Assembly: GCA_016946835.1 (NCBI GenBank)
Contig: JACVTC010000016.1
Location: 1,013,501 to 1,077,500, forward strand
DNA from: Neocallimastix lanati (nom. inval.)
Lineage: Eukaryota; Neocallimastigomycota; Neocallimastigomycetes; Neocallimastigales; Neocallimastigaceae
Length of the DNA stretch: 64,000 bases
Reading direction: 5' to 3'
The notes below the pieces were generated by a model. It did no database searches, was not told the origin of the DNA, and saw only the letters and a list, made by a program, of their open reading frames with translations. This document shows positions 21,480 through 34,500 of the stretch, piece after piece (position 1 is the stretch's first letter; each line of letters starts with the position of its first letter). Position numbers and translations under genes: made by a program.

Positions 21480-23870
21480 TAAAATATAAAAGTTATAAGT
21501 ATGATTTAAAAACGTTATTATTAATAAAATTTAGTAATCAAAATTGAGTAGTAGTAGCGGTAGTATTGAATTCAGTAGGACCGCTTCCAATGTTAATACT
21601 AAAATTTACCCAAGAATTGGTGAATCTCTGTAGAGATGCAGAAATTTGGAAATTTAGAATTAACAACTGGGTATCATCAGATAATTAGATAATTATGTAT
21701 AAAAATGATCAAGAACTAACTTCTTTTACTACCAGGTTTGGCAATTATTCTTTTCAAGGTAATGTATTTTAGGCTGACTAATGCTCCTGAGATATTTCAA
21801 CCCGAAATGAATCGCATATTCTTTGATTTAATTGATAAATATGAGGAAATTTATTTAGATGATATTATTGTATTCTCACCTTCAATTGAACAACATTTAA
21901 TTGATATATCAAAAAAAATTTTTTTTTTTTTTGAAATATTGCATTATAATAATTTAAAAATGAATATAGAAAAATGCCAATTTTATGTCTATGAAGTAGA
22001 AGCCTTAGAATACAAAATTTCTAACAAAGGACTATTACCAATAGAGAAGAAAGTTGATACAATACATAAAATTAGAAAATCCTACAAATATTTCTGAATT
22101 ATGTTCCTTTTTAGGTATATTTAGGATATTATAGAAATTTTATTAATATTTATGCATCGATTTCTGCTAATTTATGTAAATTACTCAAGAAAAATACTTC
22201 TTATTTATGGACTATGGAACACACGAATAATTTTAATAGTTTAAGAGATGCATTATGTAACTCTCCAATTTTATTTTATCCACGGTATGATAAACCATTT
22301 ATTATTCGTACAGATGCTAGTTATTTAGGTATCAATGGTATATTATTACAACTATTGGAAGATAAAGTGGAATATCCAATATTTTATATTAGTTGTTCGT
22401 TGCCTAAATCAGAATATAACTACCCTATTACTGAATTGGAAGGAACTGCTGCTTATTATTGTGTAAATAAATTTAAATCATATATTTTAGGGAATCCATA
22501 TCAAACTATATTATATATAAGATCATCAACCATTAGTTTCCTATTATATAAAAAAAAAATATGAACCAAATTTATGTAAACATACTGGCTGGTGTAATTT
22601 ATTCAGTCAACAACAGATAGAAATCATATATCAACCATGGAAAGGAAATATAATAGCTGATGCTTTATCTCGTATTAAAAAAAAAAAAAAAAAAAGAGAA
22701 TATTGTAGTTAACGCCATTAATGAAGAAGATAATAATAATGACTTTAATTTTAGTAATAATTTGTAAAATAATATTATAAATAATAATAATAATAGTAAT
22801 GAAAATAATATTATAGAAAATATTGATAATACCATTGATGAAACTGAACAATTAAAACTTTTTAGATGATATAGAAAATGACAAATATATTTCAGAATTT
22901 ATGAAAAAGATTTTAAAAAATATAATTGTTACTATAGATGGTAAAACATATATTGGAGATAAAGATAAACTAAGACTAGTAATAGAAGATTTATCTAGAA
23001 AAGATAAAAATAATCGGAATAGCTCATGGAATTGGCCATGAGGGGTTACAAAAGACGTATGATAGAATTAAGAAAAATTATTATTAGAAAAATATGATTT
23101 TAGATATTAAAAATATATATATCTATTTGTAAAAAAATATGCCAAATTAATGGATCTGAGCCCCTTTCCAATTTAATGGAAATATTTCGGACTCCTGTAG
23201 AAGTTCCTTTTGTTTGAATGGGCCTAGATATTATTGGACCTTTAAAAACTACTACTAAAGGTAATACTTATATTATCGGGTTGATTATCTTTGCTTTACT
23301 AACTGAAGAGGAAGCTTATCCTTCTGTTGCCTCAAAAAATGCCATTTACTTCTTAGTGAATATGTTTAGTAGACATGGACGACCATAGATAATAGTTATG
23401 AATAATGGACCTCAATTGGTTTAGTGATTTTACTTAAATTATCTTAGATTTATATGGAGTTTATATTCATTTTATTGATAGTTATCATCCATTTTCCAAT
23501 GATTTAATAGAAAATAGAAACAGAGAGATAGGAAAACATTTAAGAAATTTTGCTAAGTAAAAATGATAAATGGAATACACTTTTAACTATAGCTTAATGG
23601 GCTATTAGGACAGCAAAATCTTCTGTTAGTAGATATTCTAGTTTTGAACTTCTATATTAACTTCCAACTGAAATTATTTTATTGAATTCTTTGGAAGAAC
23701 TTGTTGAACGTTCAATTGATGAATTATTAATAGAAAGATGTATGGAACATACAGAATGGGACAAAAAATGCAGCTAGTAAAAGCAAGGAACTATCAGTTA
23801 TTGGAAAACTGAAAGAGAGGCAAAACGAAGTATAGAAAAAGTTCACATGAATATAAAGTTGGTGATAATT
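21480..23870 (+). mobile_element. Ty3/gypsy pol remnant (RT, RNase H, integrase)
   Basis: The plus strand holds a broken gypsy polyprotein. RT: FRLTNAPEIFQPEMNRIF and the catalytic YLDDIIVFS (YLDD at 21852-21863). A frame change follows, then RNase H at 22214-22564 (RTDASYLGINGILLQ, SEYNYPITELEGTA). Integrase lies between about 22870 and 23750: a zinc-binding remnant (HGIGHEGLQKTYDRI, then CKKIC) and the core (MGLDIIGPLKTTTKGNTYI, then NNGPQL). Asn-rich spacer segments at 21040-21300 and 22715-22850 look like expanded AAT repeats inside the old ORF. At least six frameshifts or stops; inactive. Flanking LTRs were not recognised. Confidence 0.85.
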
Positions 23871-23965
23871 TAAAAGATGTAAAAAATAATAATTTAAGAC
23901 ATAATTATTAAAATTAAAAAATAATATTTAAATAATTAATTGATATATTTTAATATATTTTAAAA
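23870..23965 (+). repeat. Dispersed repeat R, short copy R1
   Basis: This resembles the plus-strand sequence at 41255-41385 (TAATTTAAAAGATGTAAA...AATAATTTAA...AATTAATTGAT) in the same orientation. It links the end of the gypsy remnant to the upstream block of family copy A. Confidence 0.5.
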
Positions 23966-24019
23966 ATGTACATTAAAATTTAAGTATGAAATTTAATTAA
24001 AAAATGAATTATATAGAAC

Positions 24020-24067
<48 letters not shown>

Positions 24068-24120
24068 ATACTATATTTATATTTATTAAAATTTATTTTA
24101 TAGATTGTTAAGTAGAATTA

Positions 24121-24147
24121 AGAGCCATATCTATTGAATATGGCTCT
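24121..24147. repeat. Perfect 10-bp stem, 7-nt loop inverted repeat
   Basis: AGAGCCATAT, loop CTATTGA, ATATGGCTCT. It lies within the upstream block of family copy A and is absent from the same place in copies B and C. Confidence 0.85.
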
Positions 24148-24177
24148 GGATTCAATAGATATGAATCACCACAAGTC

Positions 24178-24242
24178 TATATATTGAATTGTGACAGCCA
24201 AAAATCATTTTGAAAATTCATATAAATATGTCAAAATTTCAC
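24178..24242 (+). promoter_or_regulatory. Conserved upstream block, family copy A
   Basis: A core containing ATATTGAATT, GACAGCC, ATCATTTTGAAAATTCATAT and CAAAATTTCAC recurs about 210-270 bp before each family start: at 29692-29757 for copy B and 42257-42303 for copy C, with a decayed version at 39490-39530 for relic E. Such conservation in otherwise free-drifting A/T DNA marks either a promoter or the shared ancestry of the duplicated unit. Confidence 0.55.
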
Positions 24243-24447
24243 GATAATTAATTCTTTGAAAAAAAAAAAATATTTTAAAAAAAAAAAACAATAATTTATC
24301 AAAAAACGTTTTTTTAATAAAAACAAATACATATATAAAAAAAAAATACTATTTATTCATATAAATAAATAGTTTATTAATTTATTAAAAACAAAAATTT
24401 ATATTTAATTATTACAAAAAGACAACAACAAAAAAAGTATATTAAAA

Positions 24448-25288
24448 ATAGCTATAAATCACATTTATCCAAACGTTTACAAGTGCTGTGATGACAGTGG
24501 TATTCGTACCGGTTTATAAATATTAACTACTCTTTTGATTATACGAATAAATACAAATGATATTTGAAGATGAAATTTTATTTACAATATCTTTATAATT
24601 ATTAATATATATATATATATTTTATAAATTATTAACAATAAATTAAAACTAATAAAATTCAATTTTTAATTTTTTATAGCCTTTTTTTGCATATAGTATA
24701 TTTGTTAACTTCTTACTGTTTGATTATGTTTCAGTATTAATAGGACTTTTTTATCTTATTCCGATTTCATTATTCTTAATAAATCTTTTTGCAGTATTTA
24801 TATATAAATTGTTTAGTTTAAATATTTCATTTTAATAAAAATTTTTTACTGTTTAAACATATACATATTAATTAATTTATTATTTAAAATAAAGCCGGAA
24901 AGGGCATTCATAAATTTTTTCAGATATTACTTAATAGTCCTTATTATTATTGATATTATTCAAATAATTTTAATTATCATGTCAGCATTTGAAAATATTA
25001 AAATATTTACAAATGATAATATTCTGGATGAAGATGAAAAAATCCCTGTTCTTTTTTATGTTTTTATATATTTAATAGGAATAAGTATTTACTAAAATTA
25101 ATAATAAATAGAAAAAGAAAAAGAGTATAAAAAAAATTTTTTTTTTTTTATAACATCATATATTATTCATTAATACCTTTAATTTCTAATTTATAAAAAT
25201 AAGATATATACACCTTGTTTATGGTGCTTATTCTGAACAACTTATTGATGAACTTGATGATGTTAGTGATAAAAGAGGATTAGAATGA
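24448..25288 (+). pseudogene. Four-helix membrane protein family, copy A (decayed)
   Basis: Clear relative of copies B and C with all four exon blocks in order, but broken. The start codon is ATA instead of ATG. A stop follows RTGL in exon 1. The first donor reads ATACG instead of GTACG. The exon-3 donor GTAAG has become ATAAG. Exon 4 lost two bases before its conserved SEQLIDELDD segment. Exon 2 (FAYSIFVNFLLFDYVSVLI onward) and exon 3 (PERAFINFFRYYLIVLIII onward) keep hydrophobic character, and exon 3 carries an extra acidic loop (NDNILDEDEK). Probably not translated. Confidence 0.75.
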
Positions 25289-25310
25289 AATTAAAAAAAA
25301 ATGAAATTTT

Positions 25311-25352
<42 letters not shown>

Positions 25353-25419
25353 ATAATTAATAAAATAATAATATTTTTTTATTAAATAATAATTATAATA
25401 ATAATTATTATTTAATAAG

Positions 25420-26885
25420 ATGAGAGAACTAAAAATAGATATTAGTAAAACTAATAGAGGAAAAGTGCAAATAATTATTAATAAAAAATATAAATATAAT
25501 TATTCATTTACTAAAAAGAATAAATCAAAGATATATAGATATACCAAATATAAAACTTTAAATAAATGTAAATCTTGACATTATTTTAAACGATGAAAAA
25601 AAAAAAAAAAAAAAATAAATAAATGTAAATCTTGACATTATTTTAAATGATGAAAAAAAAAAAAAAAAAAAAATTAAAGTATGATGGTGTTCATAATCAT
25701 TTTAAACAGAAATTTAATATCGCTCTATCATTAACAAAATATAAAATTATAAAAAAAAAAGAAATTAAAAAAAGTTCAATTCCTTTCGATATAAAACCTT
25801 AAAGAGTTTTTAATCAAATTTCACACGACATTGGTTTTTTATGTCCTGAATATAAATTTATAAAATCACAAGTAATAAGAGATATAAATAAAGGACTTCT
25901 TCCCAACATATCAAGTTTTCGTGAAATTCCAGAAAAACATTATTTATATATTACAAAACAAAATGAAAATTTCATAATATTCAAAAATTAAAATGTCATA
26001 ATTTTTTAGTCTCCATTTCAAGCATTTTTATTTAAAAATTATTGTGATGATCCTTTTGTGGATGACACTTTCTATGTAGCTCCTGATTTCAGTTATAAGG
26101 TTTTCATTACAAGAAATTTTGTTCCTGAATTAAATGAATTTTACAATACTTCTTTTTCTCTACTAAGAAATAAAGAACAAGAAACCTATAGGACAATAGT
26201 TGAAGTAATAAAAAAATAATTGTAATATTACAAAAGACAATGGGTTTACTCCAAAAAATCTTCATTGTGACTTTGAAAGAGCCATATAAAATACTGCAAT
26301 AATTGTATTTCTAGATATAAATATTAGATATTGTATATGGCATTACAAATGATTATTGGAACATTATAAACATAAAATATGCTATAATGAAGTAGATCAT
26401 AACAGAAATTTATATGTTTATTATAATGCTATATTAAATTTACCTTTTATAAATCCAGAATGTATATTGGATATTTTTCATAAAATTAAAAAATCATGCA
26501 TTAATATTAACTACAACCAATTTTTAATATTTTTGGAATATTTTAGAAAAACATATTTAATTCTTTATGATATTGAAAATTAGAATTATTATAATAATAT
26601 TAAACATATAACAAATAATCCTTTAATAATTATTTAAATGGCTTATTTTCAAAAAAAAAAAAAAAAAAAAAAAAAAAATTATTTTCGATTAATGTATATA
26701 TTAAATAAAGATGTATCTTTATATCCAGATACTTACGAAAGAAGAAAGTTTGGCATATGGACCAAACAAAAGAGAAAAACATTAACTAAAACAAATAAAA
26801 TCAAAAAATATTAAATATTATTGAAAGTTACAAGAAAATGGAATCATTTTTAATTGATAATGAAAAACGGTTTGAATGCTTAATT
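25420..26885 (+). mobile_element. MULE-type transposase remnant with FLYWCH-like N-terminus (copy 1)
   Basis: Read in several frames. An N-terminal FLYWCH-like zinc module (RGKVQIIINKKYKYNY, YRYTKYKTLNKCKS) is followed by the MULE core (DDPFVDDTFYVAPDFSYKVF, the usual DGTFkvaP region), the family's NFVPELNEFYNTSFSLLRNK segment, and HCDFERAI (catalytic-Asp region). Then come CIWHYK and a helical part in the open stretch 26356-26583, ending ENWNYYNNIKHITNN, the family's W...TNN signature. Stops and frameshifts make it inactive. An internal 57-bp tandem duplication (25561-25673) disrupts the FLYWCH part. Terminal inverted repeats were not identified. Confidence 0.7.
25561..25673. repeat. 57-bp direct duplication within the MULE remnant
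   Basis: AATAAATGTAAATCTTGACA with its downstream poly(A) occurs at 25561 and again at 25618. The two copies differ by one base (ACGATG / ATGATG) and by poly(A) length. Confidence 0.9.
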
Positions 26886-27534
26886 AATTTAATTTAAATA
26901 ATAAAATTCTAATTTAATTTTATTAAATTGGAATTTATTTTTCTTACCTTTTGTAAAGTAATGATGATTATAATTTTAACTATATGTTTAATTAATAATT
27001 TTAGTTATTTATTAATAATTAAACTATAACTAAAACATTAAATAAAACATATACTCAATTTTATTAGTATAAATATTAATACCAATATTTTATATTTTAT
27101 TATTATAATGTGATTATTAATATCAATATCAATATTTTAAATATTATATTTTATACTTTATTATTATAATACTATTACTAATATCAATATCAATTTATTA
27201 TAGTAATATTATTAAAAATATTAACTTTTATTTTTTTATTTTATTTTATTAAAATACTAATATTTAATAACATTAAACATATGAAAATATAAAATATTTT
27301 TATATTTTTATTTCAATTAAATCAATTTTTTAATTGAAATTTAAAACTTTTTAAATAATTAATAAAAACAATAAATTCAATTAAAAACCATTTAGTTTTT
27401 TTTTTTTTTTTTTTCTTTTTATTTATTAATTATATAACAATTTTATTTATATATCATGTTTTTCAAATAAATAAATAACTTTTTTATTTTTTTTTACAAG
27501 ATTATTTATAGATAACTTTTTTATTTTTTTTTTT

Positions 27535-29330
27535 TTTTTTACAAGATTATTTATAGAATATTTCTTTTATTAAAAATATTTATTAATATTTATTAAATAT
27601 TAAAATATTTTTTTATTAAAGTTTAAAATTTTATAAAAATACTGGGCAAGAATTTAAAAAGGCGTAAAAATGATCAATTAAATTATTTAAATATTATATT
27701 TTAATTTTAATAATTATATCTTAAATATCTTAAATTATTATCCTTTTTACATCTTTTAAATTATGAATACATAATTATTTTTTAGAAGTCTGACTACTTT
27801 CTACCCTCAATAATGTAACAGAAACCTTTTTATATAAACCTTGTTTATTATAAAACTTATTATTATATAATAAATTTAATTTTACAAAACGAAACAAAAA
27901 AAAAAAAAATAAAATTTTCTTTTATTTACTTCTTTATTTTATTAAAATAACTTTTTTTTTTTATTTGTTTTAATATAACTTTCTCTCATTATATTTCTTA
28001 AATCAAAAAAAAAAAAAAAATCTCTCTTTTTTTTTTTTTTTTTTATTAAAAATCATAATAATAACTAATAAAGAAAAAAAAAATTAATATTTTTTTTCTT
28101 TTTTTTTTTTTTTTTTTTTTGTAAATTTTACCATATTTGTATTAATGACTAATTAATATATATATAATTTTTTTTTTTTTTGTTAATATTATTATATAAC
28201 ACCCTCTTTTCTTTTCTTCCTTTTATTGGAAGGGCCCTTTAAAAAGGCTAGATTAATTTAATTTAATATTTGGATTAATTTAATTGATACTATATAAAGT
28301 TTTGACAAATGTAATAAAAATTTCATACATTGTGTATGAAAAAAAAAACATTATCCTATATATCCTATATATATATATATTATATATATAATTATTAATT
28401 ATAAATATTTTGAAAAATTATAAAATTTTTAAAACTTGTAATAAAATATTTTATTTTTTAATGCTTAAATTCTAATGTATATTTATTATTGTATTTATAT
28501 AATTTATTATATATATATATATATATATATATATTTTAAATTTATTTATTTATTATAGTTTTATTTATTTATTTTTTATTTATTAAGTTCTTTATTTATT
28601 TGTTTTATTATTAATTTATTGATTTATTAACTTTTTAAAAAAAAAAAAAAAAAAATTTGCGAAATGAAACTTTTCAGAAATGAAATTTTTCGAAATGTAG
28701 AAAAAAAAAAAAAAAAAGCTTGCCTCACACTCATTCAATATAACATGATAAAATAAAATTATGTAAAGACATAAAATTATACAAGAACATAAAATTGAAG
28801 ATAATTTTATAAATTTGTTTTTATTATTTTTGTATATTTTATCTATTGATATTTATTTTATTATATTATATTTTTAATTATTTAAATAATTATTATTTTA
28901 TAATAATATTTTACATCTTTTTTATTTTATTTATAATCAATTTCTTATATTATTAATATTTTTTTTTTATTTTAATATTTTATTTATAGATAACTATATT
29001 TTTTTTTTTGTTTACTTTTATAGGAAATATATAAAATACTTAATAGTTATTATAAAAAATTAATAAATTAATTAGTTTAAAAATGAATTAAGAATATAAA
29101 AATTAATTCTTTTATAATTATTCTTTGCAAAAGTCTTATGACGGATTTATTTACTAATTTCTTTTATATTTTCTAAGTTATCGATAATTAAATATTATTC
29201 ATGTACTTTTGTAAATCATAATTAACTTTTTTTTTTTTTTATTAAATAATAAATGATATAAAATTTTATAACTAAATAAATATAAATCATCAATAAAACT
29301 TCTCCCATCAATTATTGAGTTATTAATCCA
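27535..29330 (-). repeat. Long dispersed repeat R, copy R2 (inverted relative to R3)
   Basis: Its reverse complement matches 40335-41495 in collinear blocks. These include TATTTCTTTTATTAAAAA, GGGCAAGAATTT against TGCGCAAGGACTT, TTACATCTTTTAAATTAT, TTTATTTATTTATTATAGTT, the GCGAAATGAAACTTTTC minisatellite at 28659-28700, TACTTAATAGTT at 29037-29048, TAATTATTCTTTGCA at 29115-29130, and AAAACTTCTCCCATCAA at 29296-29312. No coding potential is seen. Poly(A) and poly(T) tracts interrupt it, and the two copies differ by many indels. Confidence 0.65.
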
Positions 29331-29481
29331 ATTATTAAATATATAAAATTTATTATAAATTTTAATTTAATTTAAAGAACTTCTGAACTTTAAAATTTAT
29401 TAAAATGCAAAAAAATAATAAAATCATAATGTACATAATAATAATGTATTAAAAGTTTAGTTTGAAATTTAATTAAAAATA

Positions 29482-29540
29482 AATTATTTAGAACGTTCTT
29501 TTTTTTTAATTAATAATGAATTTTTTGGAACATTCTTTTA
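29482..29540 (+). promoter_or_regulatory. Two GAAnnTTC palindromes upstream of family copy B
   Basis: AGAACGTTCT (a perfect 10-bp palindrome) and GGAACATTCT, about 30 bp apart, lie some 460-500 bp before the copy B start. Equivalent motifs precede copies A (24015) and C (42065 and 42098) at similar distance. The pattern matches the inverted nGAAn units of heat-shock elements, but only two units are contiguous. Confidence 0.45.
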
Positions 29541-29993
29541 CCCTTCTTTTTTTTTTTTTACATAATACTAATTTTATATTTTTTAATATTAATTTTATAT
29601 TAATTTATATTTATTTTATTATTTATTTATATAGATTGTTAAGTATAATCAAGAACCTTAATAATGTTCAGTAGATAAGAATCACCACAACTCTATATAT
29701 TGAATTTTGACAGCCAAAATCATTTTGAAAATTCATATAAATAAGCCAAAATTTCACTACAATTATTACTTTGAAAAAAAAAAAATTTTTAAAAAAAAAA
29801 CGAAAATTTATCAAAACACGATAATTAATCAAAAAACATTTTTTAAATAAAAAAAATATATATATATATATATATAAAATATTATTTATTTATATAAATA
29901 AATAGTTTATTAATTTATTAAAAACAAAAATTTATATTTAATTATTACAAAAAAAAAAAAAACAAAAACAACAAAAAAAAAAGTATACTAAAA

Positions 29994-30764
29994 ATGGCTA
30001 TTAAACACATTTTTCCAAATGTTAACAGATACTGTGATGGCAGTGGTATTCGTACCGGCTTTAAAATTTTAGTTGTTTTATTGATTGTACGAAAAATTAC
30101 AAATGATATTTGAAAAAGAAAATTTATTTATAATATTTTCATTATTATTATTATTATAAATTATTAACTATAAATTAAAACTAATAAAAATCAATTATTA
30201 ATGTTTTATAGGTTTTTAATTTATTTTTGATTTATGAGGATATCGGGGTGTCAGATCTTATTCATATAATATTAACTATTATTATTCTTATTCCATTTAT
30301 GTTATTCTTAATAAATCTTTTTAAGGTATTTTATATATAAATTGTTTAATTTAAATATTTAATTTTATTAAAAATTTTTAATGGTTTTTGTATATTAATT
30401 AATTTATTATTTAAAATAAAATAAAGCCAAATAGGGGATTCTTGAATTTCTTCAGATTTTTCATGTTAATCTACATTATTTTTGTTGTTGTTCAAGGAAT
30501 TATGGCTATAGTATTCAAAAAAAATAGTAAAGCTGGATTTGGAATAATTCTTTATTATGTTTTCATTTTATTAATTAAAGTAAATATTTACTAAAATTAA
30601 AAATAAATAAAAAAAAAAAAAATTAATTATTAATTAATAATACTTTTAAATTTTTTAATTTATAAAATAAGATTTATATGTACCTTGCTTTTGGTGCTTA
30701 TTCCGAACAACTCATTGATGAACTTGATGATATAAATGATAAAAGAGGATTAGAAGAAAATTAA
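29994..30764 (+). CDS. Four-helix small membrane protein, family copy B (intact)
   Basis: Exons 29994-30086, 30212-30325, 30427-30579 and 30672-30764, all phase 0 with GT/AG borders. They give 150 residues. Exon 1 encodes MAIKHIFPNVNRYCDGSGIR and the start of helix 1. Helices lie at about residues 22-41, 44-67, 74-98 and 105-128. The acidic C-terminal tail reads AYSEQLIDELDDINDKRGLE. No signal peptide separate from helix 1 and no known domain was recognised. Four predicted membrane helices with both ends probably on the same side fit a small integral membrane protein; family and function are unknown. The upstream block and a post-stop palindrome are shared with the other copies. Intron positions are identical in copy C, so duplication was at DNA level. 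An intact frame across four exons beside decayed siblings suggests this copy is functional or recent. Confidence 0.7.
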
Positions 30765-30800
30765 AAAAAAATGAAATTTTCATTTTTTTTTTTTTTTTTT
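30765..30800 (+). promoter_or_regulatory. Palindrome directly after the copy B stop codon
   Basis: AAAAATGAAATTTTCATTTTT follows the stop in copies A, B and C, and with one change (ATGATATTTTCAT) in copy D. It is then followed by a T-run and a shared AT-rich 3' flank with TTAAATAATAATTATAAT. It may be a 3' processing or termination signal, or only a hallmark of the duplicated unit. Confidence 0.45.
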
Positions 30801-31211
30801 TTATAGTAATAATTAAAAAATAATAATATTTTTTTTATTAAATAATAATTATAATAATTAATTATGATTAAAAATTAATTAAAAATTAAAAATAATAATT
30901 TAAAAATAAGAAAAAAAAAAAAAAGAAAAAAAGAAAGAAAAAAGAAATACAATTAAATGAATAAATAATATAAAAAGATATAATTTAAAAATAAAATCAA
31001 AAAAAAAAAAAAAAAAAAAAAAAATAAAATAAAATAAAAAGTAATTTTTAAAATTTATATAAATAATATTTTATCATAAGCTATAAGTTATAATTTTTAA
31101 AATTTTTAAAACATGAATTCATCTAATCTAAAATATTTTATAAATTGATGAATTTATTTTTTGTGAATTTATTTGTTTGTAGAAATTTCTTTTTTTTTTT
31201 ATTTTTAAAGT

Positions 31212-31266
<55 letters not shown>

Positions 31267-31504
31267 TTTATGATAATTTGGATTTTTCTGTTGAAAAAGA
31301 CAGTGAATCATTTAAGAGAATGAGCTTTAATTAATAATTTTTTTTTTAAAAAAAAAAAAAATAATAATACATTTAGTATTCATAAATATTTATTTAAAAA
31401 AAAATAAAAAAAAAAAAAGAATGAATGAAGAATTTATTATTATTATAACTATAACTATATTATTTTAATTAATATAATAGAATATTAAGATTTAACAATT
31501 TATA

Positions 31505-34500
31505 TTTATAGCTTTAATTATTCTTTTTGTCAGTTGGAACATTAATGGATGGAATGATGAAAAACGTGATGGTATTAGATACTTTAATGAAATTTTTAAA
31601 CCCATCTGTATTTGCTTGCAAGATGTCGGTAATAGCCAATACCTTAATGTACATTCAAATAATTACCCATTTCTTTGTCACTATAATACAATTTTACGAA
31701 AAGCTGATCCAAATATACCCGGTATGAGAGGTCTTAGTATAAGTGTACATCGTTCATGTTCATTTTCTCCTGATCCCTTTGAATATAAGTATATCATTTC
31801 TGTCAACATTACTTCTTTTTGGGGAATTAAATGCACTATTGGTAATATTTATGTTACTACGGTCACTCATAAGGAAGAAAGAAAGAAAGCCTTTTCAGAA
31901 ATTACTAATTGGATAAAGAAACATACTAATACACCTTCTATTCTTGTAGATGACTATAATATTTCTAAATCCCAATTAGTAAGTTTACTTAATAAATCAT
32001 CTCATCAGTGGTTCACTAAAAACTTATCAGGTCTCGATTTCACATGGGCTAGGGATGGTAGATCGTCTTGTATTGATCATATTTTATTTAATTGTAAAAT
32101 GAAGGAAATACATTAATATAAGGTATCTGTTTGTTTGTAGTACATTCAATGATATATCTGACCACTTCCCTCTTATCCTTTCCTGTAAGAAAGATGACTC
32201 AGAAGGTTTTCGTGCTCCTACTCCTTCTAGAAGATTCAAGTGGTCCCAACGCATGTGTAATGAAAAGCATAATGAAATATTCTCAAATAACTACTTCTCA
32301 ATTCTTCTTAATGAATTTGATGATAATAAAGAATTAAGTTCTAATGAAATGGTCAATAAATTTATAGAAACAGCTAATAAAGTTGGTGATAAAGTTCATG
32401 CTAGAAGTTCCTTGTGATCATAAAGGCTCAGCTTTCCACTGCCCTTATTATATCAAGAAACTTTCTCATGAAAAGCATGTTGCATTTAATGAAATCAAAA
32501 ATTTTTGGTTCTAATCTTGAAAACCTTGATGAATTTTTAAATTTGCTTCGTGAATATAAAAATATATGTGGTAGAGTCAGGTCAATTAAGTTTTCTATTA
32601 AATCAAAACAATTTCATCAGTCAATAGAATCTGTATATAATGATTTTCGGATTAATAATGCTAGGAGTGCTTGGTTAAAATTAAAGAAGCTATCTCACCC
32701 TATGTACTCTAATTCTATTTCGTCAAGTGTTTTAAAGGGACAAGCAGGGTAACTTTTTATTTTCTCATTCGGATCAATTAAATCGATTTGCTGAACATTA
32801 CAGTGAACTTGTTTCTGATGTTACTCAACACAGTTTGGATAATGAATACTGGGTAAGTTTATTTGGAACTAATCCTAATAATAATCTTACTTGGGATATT
32901 AATGATTCTATTACTATGGAAGAAATTCAAAACACTGTGCTTGAAATGAAAAATAATAAAGCTCCTGGACCCGATGGTATTCCCGATTGAATTTTTTAAA
33001 GCCTTCTTTAGTAAATCTGATTTATCCGATAATCAAAATGATTCTTCAGATGATCACTACTCTAAGTGTGCTAAATGTTTACTTTCATTATTTAACAAAA
33101 TCTGGGATGGTGATTTCCCTGAAGAGTGGAATTCGGCTTCTATAATATCAATTCCAAAAAAAGAAGATCTTTCGGATTGTAATAATTATCGTGGTATTTC
33201 TCTTATTAATGTTGGCTTAAAAATTATTTCAAAGATTGTTACTAATAGAATTGCTAAATATGCCCTTGAACATAAATTTGTTAGACCTGAACAATTTGGA
33301 TTTAGAAATAAAGAAGAATGCATAAGTTTATATATTTCAATTAGAGAGATATGTCAAAGAAGAAAATTTCAAGGAAATTTTACTTATCTTGCTTTTCTCG
33401 ATCTTAAAAAAGCTTATGATTCTGTACCTATCTTTAATATTTTGACCAAATTATATAACTTAGGAACTAGAGATAAATGTCATCTGTTTTTAAAGAATCT
33501 TTATCTATCTTCTAAAGCTCGTGCTTTTTTTAATGGTTAATCTCTCAGAAGAATTTTCGATTAATCGTGGTGTTAGACAAGGATGCCCTCTATCTCCTAT
33601 TTTATTCAATTTGTTCATTAATGATGTACTGGATAATTGTGATAAGTATGGTGTATATTTAGATTCTCAATATTGTTGTGGTGGACTTTTTGCGGATGAT
33701 ATTGTTTTAGTTGCTCCATCTAAACAAGCTCTTAAGAAAATTTTGAATAAAGTTCATGAATGGGCTATTTAAAAATGAAATGACTTTTGGAATTAATAAG
33801 TGTGCTACTCTTGTTGTAAAACCGATTAACTTTGTTAAACCGATAAACTATGAAGATCCATCTTTCTTTATTGGTAGTAACAAATTACCTAAAACTGACA
33901 ACTATACCTATCTTGGTATTCCTTTTGATGAATCTTTATCACTGAAACCTATACAATCCAAATTAAACAGTAATTTAAATGTCAAGTTAAATTTGTTCTT
34001 TCGATTTCTTATTAATAAATTTGTTCCTCTCCCATTGAAGAAATATGTTTTAATTTCGTTTATTCTTAGTCTTGTTATATATTATGCTTCTCTCTTTGGT
34101 TCAAATAAGAGCAGATGTTCTAAAGCTCAAAAAATTATTAATAGAGGACTTTATTGGAGTTATGGATTTAAATCTCGCAATTCTTCTGTTAGTCTCTTTG
34201 ATATTACTCGTGAATTGAGAATACCTCCTCTTTCAGCTGTCTGTGCTATATCTCAATTACGATGCTTTAGAAAATGGAAAAATTCATCATGTATTATTAA
34301 TCATCTCACTAATAATATTCCTACAATGTCACATTACTCATGGACTAAAGAATCAAGGACTTTGGATAAGAAATTAAATGGTAAAAAAAATAAATGAAAT
34401 AAAAAAGTTTTATTGTGAAAGGGATGTCTTCAAACCCTCAAAAACTAAAAAAAGCAATTATTTACAAGGAGAATGATTTTGGATTTATTTCAGAAATCAG

